DNA of 64,000 nucleotides from CAYJAD01 sp964370305 (GTDB taxonomy: Bacteria > Desulfobacterota > Desulfovibrionia > Desulfovibrionales > Desulfovibrionaceae). Where the stretch lies: positions 1 to 64,000 of the forward strand of contig CAYJIU010000001.1 of the NCBI GenBank assembly GCA_964370305.1. The letters are read 5' to 3'. Position numbers and translations under genes: made by a program. Positions within the stretch are counted from its first letter, which is position 1, and every line of letters begins with the position of its first letter. A model generated the notes under the pieces. That model saw nothing but the letters and a program-made list of their open reading frames with translations, was not told the DNA's origin and did not search any database. This document shows, one piece after another, positions 25,713-34,786 of this stretch.

Positions 25713-26495
25713 TTACACGCTTGCAGTGCGCAAGGGTGATACAGAGGGTATAAATTTTATCTCAATGGGTAAAAGTTTTGTAAGGTCACGACTAAATTCT
25801 TGCATCATATATTCCTCAAGGCTGTGATGACCAACATCAAGGGTACATACTGGGCTTTCCAGTGCGCTGTGATATTTTACATCGCCAGTAATAAATATAT
25901 CTGCGCCAAGTGTATGGGCTTTTTGCATAAACGAAGAACCAGAGCCAGTGCAATAAGCAACGCGCTTAATTTGCTGCGGCGATGGCCCACAAAGCGTTGC
26001 AGTATCAAGCTGGATATGACTTTGTAGCTCTTGCAATAAAGCGTCATAACTTATGGATTTTGTTAAATCACCCACAAGGCCAAAACCTGCACTTTTTCCG
26101 ATTTCAATTTCACCAACAACTTCAATAACCTGCATGTTTGTGAGCTCAAGTGCGCGCCCAAGCCAACCCACTGGCCCAAAGGGGTTAATATCCAGTGAGG
26201 TGTGTGCTGCATACAGAGCCACATCATTGTTGAAAAGTAAGCGTAATACATGGTGATAATGGTCAAGTTTATCCGGTAAACGCCCTTGCATGAGCAGGGG
26301 ATGGTGCGAAAGTATAAGCTCGGATTTTTGACTTATGGCAGCTGTAATGGAATCAGGGCTTGGGTCAAGGCAAACAGCCATGCATTGTATATCTTGTTTT
26401 AAGGATGCTACTTGAATACCGCAATTATCCCATGCGGCGGCTAAACTTGGCGGGGCTATTTTTTCAATAACTTCTATTATTTCAGATAGTTTCAT
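25713..26495 (-). CDS. Nif3-like dinuclear metal centre protein
   Basis: Nif3-like (DUF34) proteins form hexameric rings with a two-metal site; they are often mislabelled as GTP cyclohydrolase I type 2, and their physiological role is unsettled. The 260-residue protein has the family motifs: AAWDNCGIQVAS near residue 19-30, LILSHHPLLMQG near 60-71 (metal-binding histidines), YAAHTSLDINPFG near 95-107, and the C-terminal GDVKYHSALESPVCTLDVGHHSLE near 201-224. It lacks the ~100-residue insert of larger members. The zinc-ribbon gene follows 44 bases downstream on the same strand. Confidence 0.9.
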   Translation of the reverse strand: MKLSEIIEVIEKIAPPSLAAAWDNCGIQVASLKQDIQCMAVCLDPSPDSITAAISQKSELILSHHPLLMQGRLPDKLDHYHHVLRLLFNNDVALYAAHTSLDINPFGPVGWLGRALELTNMQVIEVVGEIEIGKSAGFGLVGDLTKSISYDALLQELQSHIQLDTATLCGPSPQQIKRVAYCTGSGSSFMQKAHTLGADIFITGDVKYHSALESPVCTLDVGHHSLEEYMMQEFSRDLTKLLPIEIKFIPSVSPLRTASV

Positions 26496-26510
26496 TCAAA
26501 AAACTCACAT

Positions 26511-26546
26511 AAAAAAAGTGCTTTCTTTGTTTAGGAGAAAGCACTT
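26511..26546 (-). terminator. Rho-independent terminator after purQ
   Basis: On the reverse strand AAGTGCTTTC pairs with GAAAGCACTT (arms at 26537-26546 and 26516-26525) and a run of seven Ts follows. It lies between the reverse purQ and nif3 genes, so it probably ends the purQ transcript and separates it from nif3. Confidence 0.75.
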
Positions 26547-26696
26547 GGTAAAGATAATTTATAACATCCTTGCGGCATCTCCCATACATGTACTTTTTTA
26601 AGCTTGTTGTCAAGCTTTTTATGCTTTGAAAATGATGGCTACCCACGGTGTTTTTTACAAAAGCTATAATTGGTAAAAATTATTCGTATACGTAGG

Positions 26697-27503
26697 CTAT
26701 AGATTGCGTAAATACTTAATGGCATTAACAAAAAGTAATGTGCCAGGAGGGGATACTTCACCTCTTGTCCAGCCCGGATGGTTGGTTACGTGGTGAAATG
26801 CCTCAGGATGCGGCATAAGCCCAAGCATGCGTCCGCTTGGATCGCAAAGTCCGGCAATACCTAAGGGAGAACCATTGGGATTTGCAGGGTAATCTTGTGT
26901 AATATCAAGATTATCATCTACATATTGTAGGGCTATTAATTGTTCATTTTGCAAGCGATTAAGGCAAGCTTCATCGGTGGGAATTATTTTACCTTCACCA
27001 TGGCGCACGGGGCAAGTTACATACTCAAGACCCTTGGTAAAAACACAAGGGCTATCAGGGTTTACACGCATTGTTACCCAGCGGTCTTCGTATCTTGCAG
27101 AGTCATTATGCCCTAGCGAAACATGGCGCACAAAGCTTTGACCATCAAAGCTTGGCAAGAGTCCAAGTTTAACCATTAGCTGAAAACCATTGCAAATCCC
27201 AAGGATAAGTTTGCCCTCAGCCATAAAATTTTTAAGATGCTCAAGTAGAGGTGTTCCGTTTGCATCTTCAAGATAACGCCAGCGCATGCTTGCAGCGTGG
27301 GCCGCACCTAAGTCATCACCATCTAAAAAACCACCCGGAAAAATGAGGAAATGATAGTCGGCAAGTTTTATTTTGGCATTAACAATATCTGAAAAATGCA
27401 CCACATCTGCTTTGTCTGAACCAGCCAAACGTGCAGTGTGAGCAGTTTCAAGATGTGAATTTGTGCCGTATCCAGTGATGACTAGCGTGTTGACAGTGCC
27501 CAT
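26697..27503 (-). CDS. purQ: FGAM synthase glutaminase subunit (PurQ-like)
   Basis: PurQ supplies ammonia from glutamine to formylglycinamide ribonucleotide amidotransferase, step four of purine synthesis. The 268-residue protein is a class I amidotransferase: FLIFPGGFLDGDDLG near residue 52-66, catalytic cysteine in ILGICNGFQLM near 100, and the histidine-glutamate pair in MPHPEAFHHVTNHPGW near 232-247. It is longer than Gram-positive PurQ (about 227) and resembles the amidotransferase end of the large PurL. The purL and purS partners are not in the window. An independent terminator follows it. A hairpin repeat separates it from pyrG. Confidence 0.88.
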   Translation of the reverse strand: MGTVNTLVITGYGTNSHLETAHTARLAGSDKADVVHFSDIVNAKIKLADYHFLIFPGGFLDGDDLGAAHAASMRWRYLEDANGTPLLEHLKNFMAEGKLILGICNGFQLMVKLGLLPSFDGQSFVRHVSLGHNDSARYEDRWVTMRVNPDSPCVFTKGLEYVTCPVRHGEGKIIPTDEACLNRLQNEQLIALQYVDDNLDITQDYPANPNGSPLGIAGLCDPSGRMLGLMPHPEAFHHVTNHPGWTRGEVSPPGTLLFVNAIKYLRNL

Positions 27504-27940
27504 ATTTACTACCTCTTTGATATATCAATGCAAGCCCATAACCATCATTTTTGTGGCATGGCATTTTTATTTTGTTAAAAAAAATTATGCAGTGCCATTG
27601 GAGACCTTTGCGCAATTCATTGCGTAGAGTCTCATGGAGCATTGGCTACAGTCAATGCGACCAAAAATCAAGAGTAGGGCTAGCTTTGCTTGCCCGTTAA
27701 ACGATTGATTTTTTTGTCATTTGCTCTGCAGACCTTTTTTTGTTGTTTGAGTAACTTTTCAAAATTTAACAGCAAAGTTGTATTTGAAAATAATTATACA
27801 GAGCCCTCCATTAGGCGGATTGCAAATATAAATGCAATTGACATGAAGGTCAATGCTAGCTTTTTGTATTCAATATGTATATAATGCAAGAGGCGTGAGT
27901 GTATTTTTTAAAACAATATATATGAAAGGGATTTACAAGC
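27504..27940. other. Intergenic region between divergent purQ and pyrG
   Basis: This 437-base stretch carries the reverse-oriented two-hairpin repeat (27601-27710). From 27720 on I see only AT-rich sequence. TATAAT at 27880-27885 could be a pyrG -10 element, but no convincing -35 lies at the right distance. Confidence 0.6.
27601..27710 (-). repeat. Two-hairpin intergenic repeat, copy 4 (reverse orientation)
   Basis: Read on the reverse strand it runs as copy 2: AATCAATCG, then the first hairpin (arms GGGC 27677-27680 and GCCC 27692-27695, inner GCT/AGC), then CTCTTGATTTTTGGTCGCATTGACTG. The second hairpin has GAGAC/GTCTC outer arms (27601-27605, 27629-27633) and GCAAT/ATTGC inside. The stems differ in base from the other copies but remain paired. 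Confidence 0.75.
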
Positions 27941-29581
27941 ATGAAAACCAAATTTATCTTTGTTACCGGTGGTGTTCTCTCTTCCTTGGGTAAGGGTTTG
28001 GCTGCGGCTTCTTTGGGAGCACTTTTGCAAGCGCGCGGTCTTTCAGTAACTATTCAAAAGCTTGATCCATATATTAATGTTGACCCAGGTACCATGAATC
28101 CCTTTCAACATGGTGAGGTTTATGTAACCGATGACGGTGCAGAAACCGACCTCGACCTTGGGCATTATGAACGCTACCTTGGTGTGCCCATGTCGCGAAA
28201 AAATAATACAACATCCGGAGCTATTTATAATCAAGTTATAGCTAAAGAACGCCGTGGCGATTACCTTGGGGCTACGGTGCAAGTTATACCGCATATTACC
28301 GATGAAATTAAAAGCAAAGTGCGCGCTTTAGCTGAGGGCGATGACGCACCAGATGTGGCCATTATTGAAATTGGCGGTACGGTGGGTGATATTGAAGGGC
28401 TACCATTTTTTGAAGCCATACGCCAACTTAAATCTGACATCGGGCGCAATAACTGTTTAAATATTCATCTGACTTTAGTGCCATATTTACATTCGGCAGG
28501 AGAGCATAAAACTAAGCCCACTCAGCATAGTGTTAAGGAATTGTTATCTATTGGAATTCAGCCGGATATCATTTTGTGCCGGTGTGAAAAACCCATTGCT
28601 GATGAATTAAAGCGCAAAGTTGCACTTTTTTGTAATGTGGATCAAGATGCAGTATTTTCATCGGTGGATGTGCAAAATGTTTATGAAGTTCCGCTAAAAT
28701 TTTATGCTGAAGGCTTTGACCAAAAAGTTGCAATTATGCTGCGACTTCCCGCTAGAAATGCCAACCTTGCCCCGTGGAAAAAACTTATTCAAGACTGTAG
28801 CAATGCAACAGGTAATGTGACCATTGCTATTGTCGGTAAGTATGTGGAATTAAAAGAAGCTTATAAGAGTTTACATGAAGCCCTAGCCCATGCTGGTATT
28901 GCCAATGGGGTTAAGGTGGATTTTCGTTATGTAAATTCTGAGGATATTAATATAGATAGTGCAGCCAAGGCTTTTGAAGGTTGCCATGGAATTTTAGTTC
29001 CCGGTGGTTTTGGTTATCGTGGGGTGGAGGGTAAGATTGATGCCATACGCTATGCCCGTGAAAATAAAGTACCTTTCTTTGGTATTTGTTTGGGTATGCA
29101 ATGTGCGGTTATTGAATTTGCGCGCCATATGGCTGATATTGACGATGCTAATTCAGAGGAATTTGCCCCCACAGGTAAAAATAATGTGATTTATTGGATG
29201 AGTGAATGGGTTGACCCAAATACTGGCAAAAAGGAACATAGGCATACTGACAGTGATAAGGGCGGCACCATGCGCCTTGGCTCTTATGACTGCACTTTAC
29301 TTAAGGATACTAAGGCGCACTCTGCCTATGCAACCACTGCCATTAAGGAACGCCACCGCCATCGTTATGAATTTAATAATGATTATTTAGATATTTTGCA
29401 AACAAAGGGCATGATATTTAGTGGTACTTCTCCTGACGGTTCTTTGATGGAAATTGTTGAACTGCCTGATCATCCTTGGTTTTTGGGTTGTCAATTTCAC
29501 CCTGAATTTAAGTCAACACCCATGAAGGCACATCCTTTGTTTAGGGATTTTATTGCAGCGGCCATAAAATTTTCAGGTTAA
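27941..29581 (+). CDS. pyrG: CTP synthase
   Basis: PyrG aminates UTP to CTP with ammonia from glutamine. The 546-residue protein has the N-terminal synthase domain (KFIFVTGGVLSSLGKGLAAA at residues 3-22, and the Walker-like DPYINVDPGTMNPFQHGEV near 42-60). The C-terminal class I glutaminase has LVPGGFGYRGVEGK near 350, the nucleophile cysteine in FFGICLGMQ near 380 and the catalytic FHPEFKSTP near residue 520-528. AAAGGG lies seven bases before the ATG. A strong terminator follows 74 bases after the stop. Confidence 0.96.
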   Translation: MKTKFIFVTGGVLSSLGKGLAAASLGALLQARGLSVTIQKLDPYINVDPGTMNPFQHGEVYVTDDGAETDLDLGHYERYLGVPMSRKNNTTSGAIYNQVIAKERRGDYLGATVQVIPHITDEIKSKVRALAEGDDAPDVAIIEIGGTVGDIEGLPFFEAIRQLKSDIGRNNCLNIHLTLVPYLHSAGEHKTKPTQHSVKELLSIGIQPDIILCRCEKPIADELKRKVALFCNVDQDAVFSSVDVQNVYEVPLKFYAEGFDQKVAIMLRLPARNANLAPWKKLIQDCSNATGNVTIAIVGKYVELKEAYKSLHEALAHAGIANGVKVDFRYVNSEDINIDSAAKAFEGCHGILVPGGFGYRGVEGKIDAIRYARENKVPFFGICLGMQCAVIEFARHMADIDDANSEEFAPTGKNNVIYWMSEWVDPNTGKKEHRHTDSDKGGTMRLGSYDCTLLKDTKAHSAYATTAIKERHRHRYEFNNDYLDILQTKGMIFSGTSPDGSLMEIVELPDHPWFLGCQFHPEFKSTPMKAHPLFRDFIAAAIKFSG

Positions 29582-29654
29582 ATTTATTGATATAACGATT
29601 TAGTCTGGCCATGATGCTTTACTCATGGGCTTGGTACTTTTATTGCATAAATTT

Positions 29655-29684
29655 AAGGACAGTGAAAAAACTGTCCTTTTTTTT
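29655..29684 (+). terminator. Rho-independent terminator after pyrG
   Basis: GGACAGT (29657-29663) pairs with ACTGTCC (29670-29676), followed by eight Ts. It ends the pyrG transcript and precedes the small gene at 29714, which would need its own promoter or readthrough. Confidence 0.85.
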
Positions 29685-29713
29685 GACACAGCTGACTTTA
29701 ATAGGAGTTCAAC

Positions 29714-30028
29714 ATGACCCAGCAAATTTCTAATCCTTTGCTTTCTTTTAACAATGATCGCATGGCTGCGCATACGGCATTTCGTACCCCAAGCCCTGTG
29801 GCTGCGCAAACTTCTGCATCTGCGCCTGTGGCCTTGCAAGATACCATGTCCATCGGGCAAGCTGCTCCGGCTTTATCAAGAATGGCAGCTCCAAAACCCA
29901 CTCAATTAGATGATAATCAAGCAGATATGGCCCTTGAGCAAGTGCAACACAATGCTCAGGATGTACTAGCTGCACACAATGGCATTGATCCTGATCGTGT
30001 GGCTAGGCTTTTGAGCTTACTAGAATAG
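29714..30028 (+). CDS. Small hypothetical protein, alanine/glutamine rich
   Basis: A 104-residue soluble protein I do not recognise. Residues 10-65 are low in complexity (alanine, proline, serine, threonine, glutamine). The C-terminal 35 residues form a likely helix pair ending in GIDPDRVARLLSLLE. This pattern of a disordered head and helical tail, with an xDPxRVA segment, faintly recalls FlgM-type anti-sigma factors, but that is speculation. AGGAG lies six bases upstream, so the gene is probably real. It lies between pyrG and proB, with 85 bases to the latter. Confidence 0.6.
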   Translation: MTQQISNPLLSFNNDRMAAHTAFRTPSPVAAQTSASAPVALQDTMSIGQAAPALSRMAAPKPTQLDDNQADMALEQVQHNAQDVLAAHNGIDPDRVARLLSLLE

Positions 30029-30112
30029 TGTTATAAATTTCATGACTTGACGATAGTTTTTTATTGTGCAAAGTTATACTTTCAGCATTAATAAAACAAT
30101 TGAGTTGGAAGT

Positions 30113-31297
30113 ATGAATTGGCAAGAAAAACGTCAACAAAATCTGAATGATGCACGATGCATTGTGGTAAAAGTCGGTAGTGCAGTTCTTACCGGCACGC
30201 AAGGCATTGATGCAACTATTTTGAATAATATAGTCAGTCAATTGGCTTTTTTGCGTTCTTTACCCACATCTAAAGGGGGAAAACGCAAAGTTGTACTGGT
30301 TTCATCAGGTGCGGTTGCTGCCGGTAGGGCGGCCCTTAATAAACATGATGTTACTGAAATTTCAGGTCTTTCTGCCAAACAAGCCGCAGCTGCCATTGGT
30401 CAAAGTAGGCTTATGCAGCACTATGACCAAGCCTTTGCCAAGCACCATTTAATGACAGCCCAAGTATTGCTTACCCGCGATGATTTGCGCTCACGCCAAC
30501 GCTTTTTGAATGCTCGCAATACATTTGCCGAGCTTTTGGCTTGGGGTGTTGTGCCTGTTGTTAATGAAAATGATACCGTATCTGTGCATGAATTAAAGTT
30601 TGGTGATAATGATTGCCTTTCAAGTCTGCTTGTGAATTTAATTGAGGCTGATTTATTTATAAATTTGACCTCGGCCAACGGCGTACTTAGCAAAAATCCT
30701 GACCAAGATCCCAACGCTCATATTATGCCATGCATTGAAGCTATTCATGATCTTGACCTCAATGCCCTGTGTGGCGGCAAAACTTCAGTGGGGTCAGGTG
30801 GCATGTATTCAAAGCTTTTAGCTGCTAGGCGGGTGGCTCAACTGGGCGTATCCACTGTTATATTGCCCGGTCGCGTAGCTGATATTATACAAAATTTATT
30901 TAGCCTTGGCACTGCTGCCGATCAATGTGGAACATGGGTTTGTGCCAATAGCCATGCCATAGCTAGGCGTAAATTTTGGCTTGCTTATCAGTCAGATCCT
31001 TCTGGTAGCATTGTGATAGATAGTGGTGCTGCCAATGCCTTAGGGCAAAAAGGAAGTAGTCTTTTGCCCGGCGGAATTGTTGGTGTTGAGGGTAATTTTC
31101 AACAAGGGGCCTTGGTGCGTATTTTAATGCAAGGCAATGACCAACAAAGCCTAGGGGTTGGGCTTTCCAATTATTCCGCCACTGAGATTAAACGCATCAT
31201 GGGTCTAAAAAGACATGAAGTATCGGCCATTCTTGGTAATGCCCACTATCCAGAAGTTATTCATCGCGATAACCTTTTATTGGATGCAGCTATTTAA
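30113..31297 (+). CDS. proB: Glutamate 5-kinase
   Basis: ProB phosphorylates glutamate, the first step of proline synthesis. The 394-residue protein has the amino-acid kinase domain: VVKVGSAVLTG near residue 18, LVSSGAVAAGRAAL near 63-76, NENDTVSVHELKFGDND near 155-171, and GKTSVGSGGMYSKLLAA near 221-237. A PUA domain occupies the last 80 residues. GGAAG precedes the ATG. ProA follows after 25 bases, so the two form the proBA operon. Proline feedback on ProB is the usual control of the pathway, but sequence alone cannot show it here. Confidence 0.95.
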   Translation: MNWQEKRQQNLNDARCIVVKVGSAVLTGTQGIDATILNNIVSQLAFLRSLPTSKGGKRKVVLVSSGAVAAGRAALNKHDVTEISGLSAKQAAAAIGQSRLMQHYDQAFAKHHLMTAQVLLTRDDLRSRQRFLNARNTFAELLAWGVVPVVNENDTVSVHELKFGDNDCLSSLLVNLIEADLFINLTSANGVLSKNPDQDPNAHIMPCIEAIHDLDLNALCGGKTSVGSGGMYSKLLAARRVAQLGVSTVILPGRVADIIQNLFSLGTAADQCGTWVCANSHAIARRKFWLAYQSDPSGSIVIDSGAANALGQKGSSLLPGGIVGVEGNFQQGALVRILMQGNDQQSLGVGLSNYSATEIKRIMGLKRHEVSAILGNAHYPEVIHRDNLLLDAAI

Positions 31298-31322
31298 CCA
31301 TTTATAATTAAGAGTGATTTTT

Positions 31323-32588
31323 ATGGATACGACATTTGAGCAAAACATAATACGCATAGGTCAACAAGCCAAAAAAGCCGCCCGCACCCTCATGGGGGCA
31401 AGCCCTGCACAAAAAAATAAAGCTCTAAGCATTTTAGCTAATTTATTAGATAGCAAACGCAATGATATATTTGCGGCCAATGCTAAGGATATGGAAAATG
31501 CTAAGGCCAAGGGCATGGATAGAGATAGGCTTGATCGCTTATATCTAGCTGATAATATTATTGATGAAATGGTTAGTGCTTGTCACCATGTGGCTGAATT
31601 GCCAGACCCTGTGGGGGCCATGACTACGCAATGGCAAAGACCAAATGGACTATTGGTTGGGCGCATGCGTATTCCGCTTGGGGTTATTGCTATGATTTAT
31701 GAATCACGCCCCAATGTGACCATTGATGCGGCTATTCTTTGTTTTAAAGCGGGTAATGCTGTAATCTTACGTGGTGGTTCTGAGGCTTTGCACTCAAACC
31801 TTGCCTTAGCAAAGCTTTTACATCAAGCTTTAGAGCAAGCCGGGCTACCAGTTAATGTGGCGCAAATAATTGAAACAACAGATAGAAATGTTATTCCAAT
31901 ACTGTGCTCCATGGAAGATTATATTGATGTGATTATCCCGCGAGGTGGTGAAGATTTAGTGCGCTCAGTAACCAAACAAGCCACCATGCCTGTGCTTAAG
32001 CATTATATTGGAGTGTGTCACGCATTTATTGATGAAAGTGCTAATATGGATGAGGCCTTAAACATTGCTTATAATGGCAAAGTGCAGCGTCCGGGTGTGT
32101 GTAATGCTTTAGAATGTATACTTATTCATAAAAATATTGCTGATGAATTTTTACCCATGCTTGGGGCAAAGCTTGGCAAGGATGGGGTGGAGTTTAGGGC
32201 TTGTGCGAAATCCTTAGCACTACTTGGGCCTAGTGCGAAAGCTCAAAAACCTGATGATTTAGGTAAAGAATTTCATTCGCTTATCCTTGCAGTCTGTGTT
32301 GTTGATGATTTAGATGCCGCTATGGAACACATTGCCAAGTATGGCTCACAGCATACAGAAATCATATGCACCAATGATTATGTCAATGCCACGCGCTTTA
32401 TGCGTGAGGTTGATGCCTCCATGACTGCGGTCAATGCCTCCACTCGTTTTAATGATGGCGGGCAATTGGGCCTTGGGGCAGAAATTGGCATTTCTACTTC
32501 TAAGTTACATTCTTATGGGCCCATGGGTGTACTTGAGCTTACAACCACAAAATTTGTAGTCTTTGGTCAAGGTCAAGTGCGAGAATAG
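31323..32588 (+). CDS. proA: Gamma-glutamyl phosphate reductase
   Basis: ProA reduces gamma-glutamyl phosphate to glutamate semialdehyde, the second proline step. The 421-residue protein has the aldehyde dehydrogenase-like fold with PLGVIAMIYESRPNVTIDAA near residue 112-131, GGSEALHSN near 146-154, and the catalytic cysteine in GKVQRPGVCNALE near 250-262. I chose the ATG at 31323, with AAGAG eight bases upstream, over a GTG at 31314. A hairpin ending in five Ts, carried on the adjacent miniature element, follows 18 bases after the stop. Confidence 0.95.
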   Translation: MDTTFEQNIIRIGQQAKKAARTLMGASPAQKNKALSILANLLDSKRNDIFAANAKDMENAKAKGMDRDRLDRLYLADNIIDEMVSACHHVAELPDPVGAMTTQWQRPNGLLVGRMRIPLGVIAMIYESRPNVTIDAAILCFKAGNAVILRGGSEALHSNLALAKLLHQALEQAGLPVNVAQIIETTDRNVIPILCSMEDYIDVIIPRGGEDLVRSVTKQATMPVLKHYIGVCHAFIDESANMDEALNIAYNGKVQRPGVCNALECILIHKNIADEFLPMLGAKLGKDGVEFRACAKSLALLGPSAKAQKPDDLGKEFHSLILAVCVVDDLDAAMEHIAKYGSQHTEIICTNDYVNATRFMREVDASMTAVNASTRFNDGGQLGLGAEIGISTSKLHSYGPMGVLELTTTKFVVFGQGQVRE

Positions 32589-32595
32589 CTATCTT

Positions 32596-32875
32596 AGTCG
32601 AAGCTGAAAAAGTCATTTTTCAATGACTTTTTGAAAGGCACACTGGCTCCAAATACCCCTTTGGGGTCGCCAGAAGTTAATTCTGGCTTATTTTACGCCG
32701 TGCGCAATTTTTCTTACAGAAAAATTGCGTTAGTCGTCACGTGAAAAACGTATTTTGGCACCATAAAAATGCCAGAAAAGTGCATTTCATGCCCTTATTT
32801 CTGGCATTTTATTTGTCAATTTTTGCTAAAAAATAATTTATTTTCAATGTTTTGTATAGTTTTTCAGTGTCGACT
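32596..32875. mobile_element. Miniature inverted-repeat element with 5-bp target duplication
   Basis: The 280-base element has imperfect inverted ends: AGTCGAAGCTGAAAAA at the left and, read from the right, AGTCGACACTGAAAAA. ATCTT flanks both sides (32591-32595 and 32876-32880), as expected for a target-site duplication. It has no open frame of note and holds several internal hairpins (32607-32632, near 32669-32687, 32702-32729 and 32768-32810). The first 69 bases from the right end recur with one mismatch at 54241-54309. It is non-autonomous: no transposase is encoded in it. Confidence 0.75.
32607..32632 (+). terminator. Terminator-like hairpin after proBA, on the element's left arm
   Basis: AAAAAGTCATT (32607-32617) pairs perfectly with AATGACTTTTT (32622-32632) across a four-base loop, and the arm itself ends in five Ts. 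It lies 18 bases past the proA stop and can end the proBA transcript. As it belongs to the mobile element, the insertion may have supplied this terminator. Confidence 0.6.
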
Positions 32876-32896
32876 ATCTTATTGTTTAAACATCAA

Positions 32897-34699
32897 CTAC
32901 TTGCCTTGCGGCTGTGCATAGCTTTTAGCTGGGCCATTTTTATAATTGGTAACATCTAACCATTCTTGTGGGTAACCAACAGCTTGCGCCATATTATCAG
33001 GTGTACTCACGCGTCCTTGGGCATACTTTGCCACAAGCTCTTCAAACAGTGTGCGCCAATCTGCCATGGTTGCAACGGCATTATCATTAAACTTTTCACT
33101 ACGAATTTTTGAGGCCTGTGCAGGGTCAGTCTTGGCTATTTCCATAAGGTCTTTTTCTAAGCTTATTTGCAAGGCCCTTGCTTTTTCTTCATGCGCATGA
33201 GCCCTAGCTTCAATGTCTTTAACCATATAGGAATATTTTAATTGTGCATAATTGCCCACAAGATTGTATACCCACCAAGCCTCATCCCAAGAAAATTTTC
33301 TGGTATCGTTATATTCATAACTTTTTGGAAGTGGGCCCACTGCCAATGGCACAAAGGTAGAATCTGCTGGACGGTCTAAGGATACCCACAACGTAACACC
33401 AAGAGCTAGTGGTAAATCTGGTTTTACCTGATTTATGAAAACATAGCCTGTGTAACTCATGCCTATGGGACGCTCCCATGCTCCATATAACTTTGCATCG
33501 GGATGACCCACATCACCACTAGGGTCATAGGGGCCCAAATAACGTTCTGGTGAGCCAAATGGGCCAGCTGCAACACCCTTGGTCAAGTCAAACTCTGTCC
33601 CTTCATAATGATCGCCATAAATTTCTTGCAATTGCATTAAGCTTATTTTTTTGTCAGGTTTTATGGAAAAAGGGTATGCCCGTGTAAGCCCGTTTTCAAC
33701 CCAAGGGGATAGTTTTAACGAAGGTGCTACTAAATCATAGGCACGCCACACTCTACGTAAGGCATAGTAAGGATGACTATATTCACCAACGCTTACGGAT
33801 GATAGCCAGTCAATGGGCTTGGATTTATCCTTGGGGGAGCGCCAATTAGCTTTGTCAAGAATAGACTCAAGATTTTTACTCCACATCTGGTCTGGATTGT
33901 TAGGCATAAGATCCCTTATGCTGAATTTATTGGCCGCAACCCAAAACTCACCGTCAGGTACACGTTGGGCTACCCAAAGCCCGCCAGTTCCTGTGGGCGA
34001 AGGTGCTACCTCAAAAACCCAAGCTTCCTTGGCATCGGCTACGGGCAGAGTTTCCCCTGTGCCATAATAACCATACTCTTCAACCAGCTTACCCATTAAA
34101 ATAACAGCCTCACGCGCAGTCTTGCAACGTTCAAGCGCGACACGGGAAAGTTCTGCCGTGTAGAACATGCGCTTACCAGCCTTGGGGCCATTACTTATAA
34201 ATGAACCATTGGTACACTCACCAAACATAAGGCCATGCTCATTGATAATGCCATAATTAGCGTCAATATAAGCATAAGTATGTGCTACTTGCGGAATGTA
34301 ACCTATGGGGATACTTTTTTTAGCTTTATCCAGTTGCATGTAGGCAGGGCTTCGGTCACTACCCACAATACGGGGGACAAATACAGCATTAAATTCTGGT
34401 AACTCACCAATAGCGTTAGCAGAAACATAAACTGCGCGTTTGCTCCCTTTAGGCCAGTCCCTTGCAGCTACAAAAACAATACTTTGATCCTGTAAGTGGT
34501 CATCGTCTGAATGTGCCACCAACATACTGCCATCGGCGCTGGCACCAGGGGTTACGATGGCAGTGGTACATGCAGAACCACCTTCAGGCATGGGAGGCAA
34601 TTTGACCTCTTTATTATGTGAATTTTGTGCCCAAATGGTGTTTACTCCCATCAAGGTCAAAAAAATAATCAAAAAAAATAATTGCATGTTCTTATGCAT
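32897..34699 (-). CDS. Exported C69 family dipeptidase
   Basis: C69 enzymes (dipeptidase A type) are N-terminal-nucleophile hydrolases that mature by self-cleavage before a cysteine. The 600-residue protein has a signal peptide (MHKN, a hydrophobic stretch, IWA-Q near residue 25). The nucleophile region GGSACTTAIVTPGASADGS lies near residue 41-59, then HSDDDHL, as in the family. Export is unusual compared with the cytoplasmic Lactobacillus dipeptidases but common in proteobacterial members. The rest has the DGEFWVAANKFSIRDL block near 248-264. AGGAGA precedes the ATG. The neighbour at its 3' end is the miniature element. Confidence 0.88.
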   Translation of the reverse strand: MHKNMQLFFLIIFLTLMGVNTIWAQNSHNKEVKLPPMPEGGSACTTAIVTPGASADGSMLVAHSDDDHLQDQSIVFVAARDWPKGSKRAVYVSANAIGELPEFNAVFVPRIVGSDRSPAYMQLDKAKKSIPIGYIPQVAHTYAYIDANYGIINEHGLMFGECTNGSFISNGPKAGKRMFYTAELSRVALERCKTAREAVILMGKLVEEYGYYGTGETLPVADAKEAWVFEVAPSPTGTGGLWVAQRVPDGEFWVAANKFSIRDLMPNNPDQMWSKNLESILDKANWRSPKDKSKPIDWLSSVSVGEYSHPYYALRRVWRAYDLVAPSLKLSPWVENGLTRAYPFSIKPDKKISLMQLQEIYGDHYEGTEFDLTKGVAAGPFGSPERYLGPYDPSGDVGHPDAKLYGAWERPIGMSYTGYVFINQVKPDLPLALGVTLWVSLDRPADSTFVPLAVGPLPKSYEYNDTRKFSWDEAWWVYNLVGNYAQLKYSYMVKDIEARAHAHEEKARALQISLEKDLMEIAKTDPAQASKIRSEKFNDNAVATMADWRTLFEELVAKYAQGRVSTPDNMAQAVGYPQEWLDVTNYKNGPAKSYAQPQGK

Positions 34700-34786
34700 A
34701 TGATCTCCTCAACAGTAAAGGTTTTATTTACTGTATGTTGTGGAAAATAATTGCTTTAATATTTTTGCGGTAAAAGGTAGTATTGC

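Noticed and set aside
26600..26625. AAGCTT...AAGCTT followed by Ts as a terminator
   Set aside because: The arms are short and AAGCTT is itself a palindrome, so the stem is weak; the hairpin at 26516-26546 is a better terminator.
27838..27885. TTGACA at 27838 and TATAAT at 27880 as a pyrG promoter
   Set aside because: The spacing is 36 bases, far too long for one promoter, and no other -35 fits the TATAAT.
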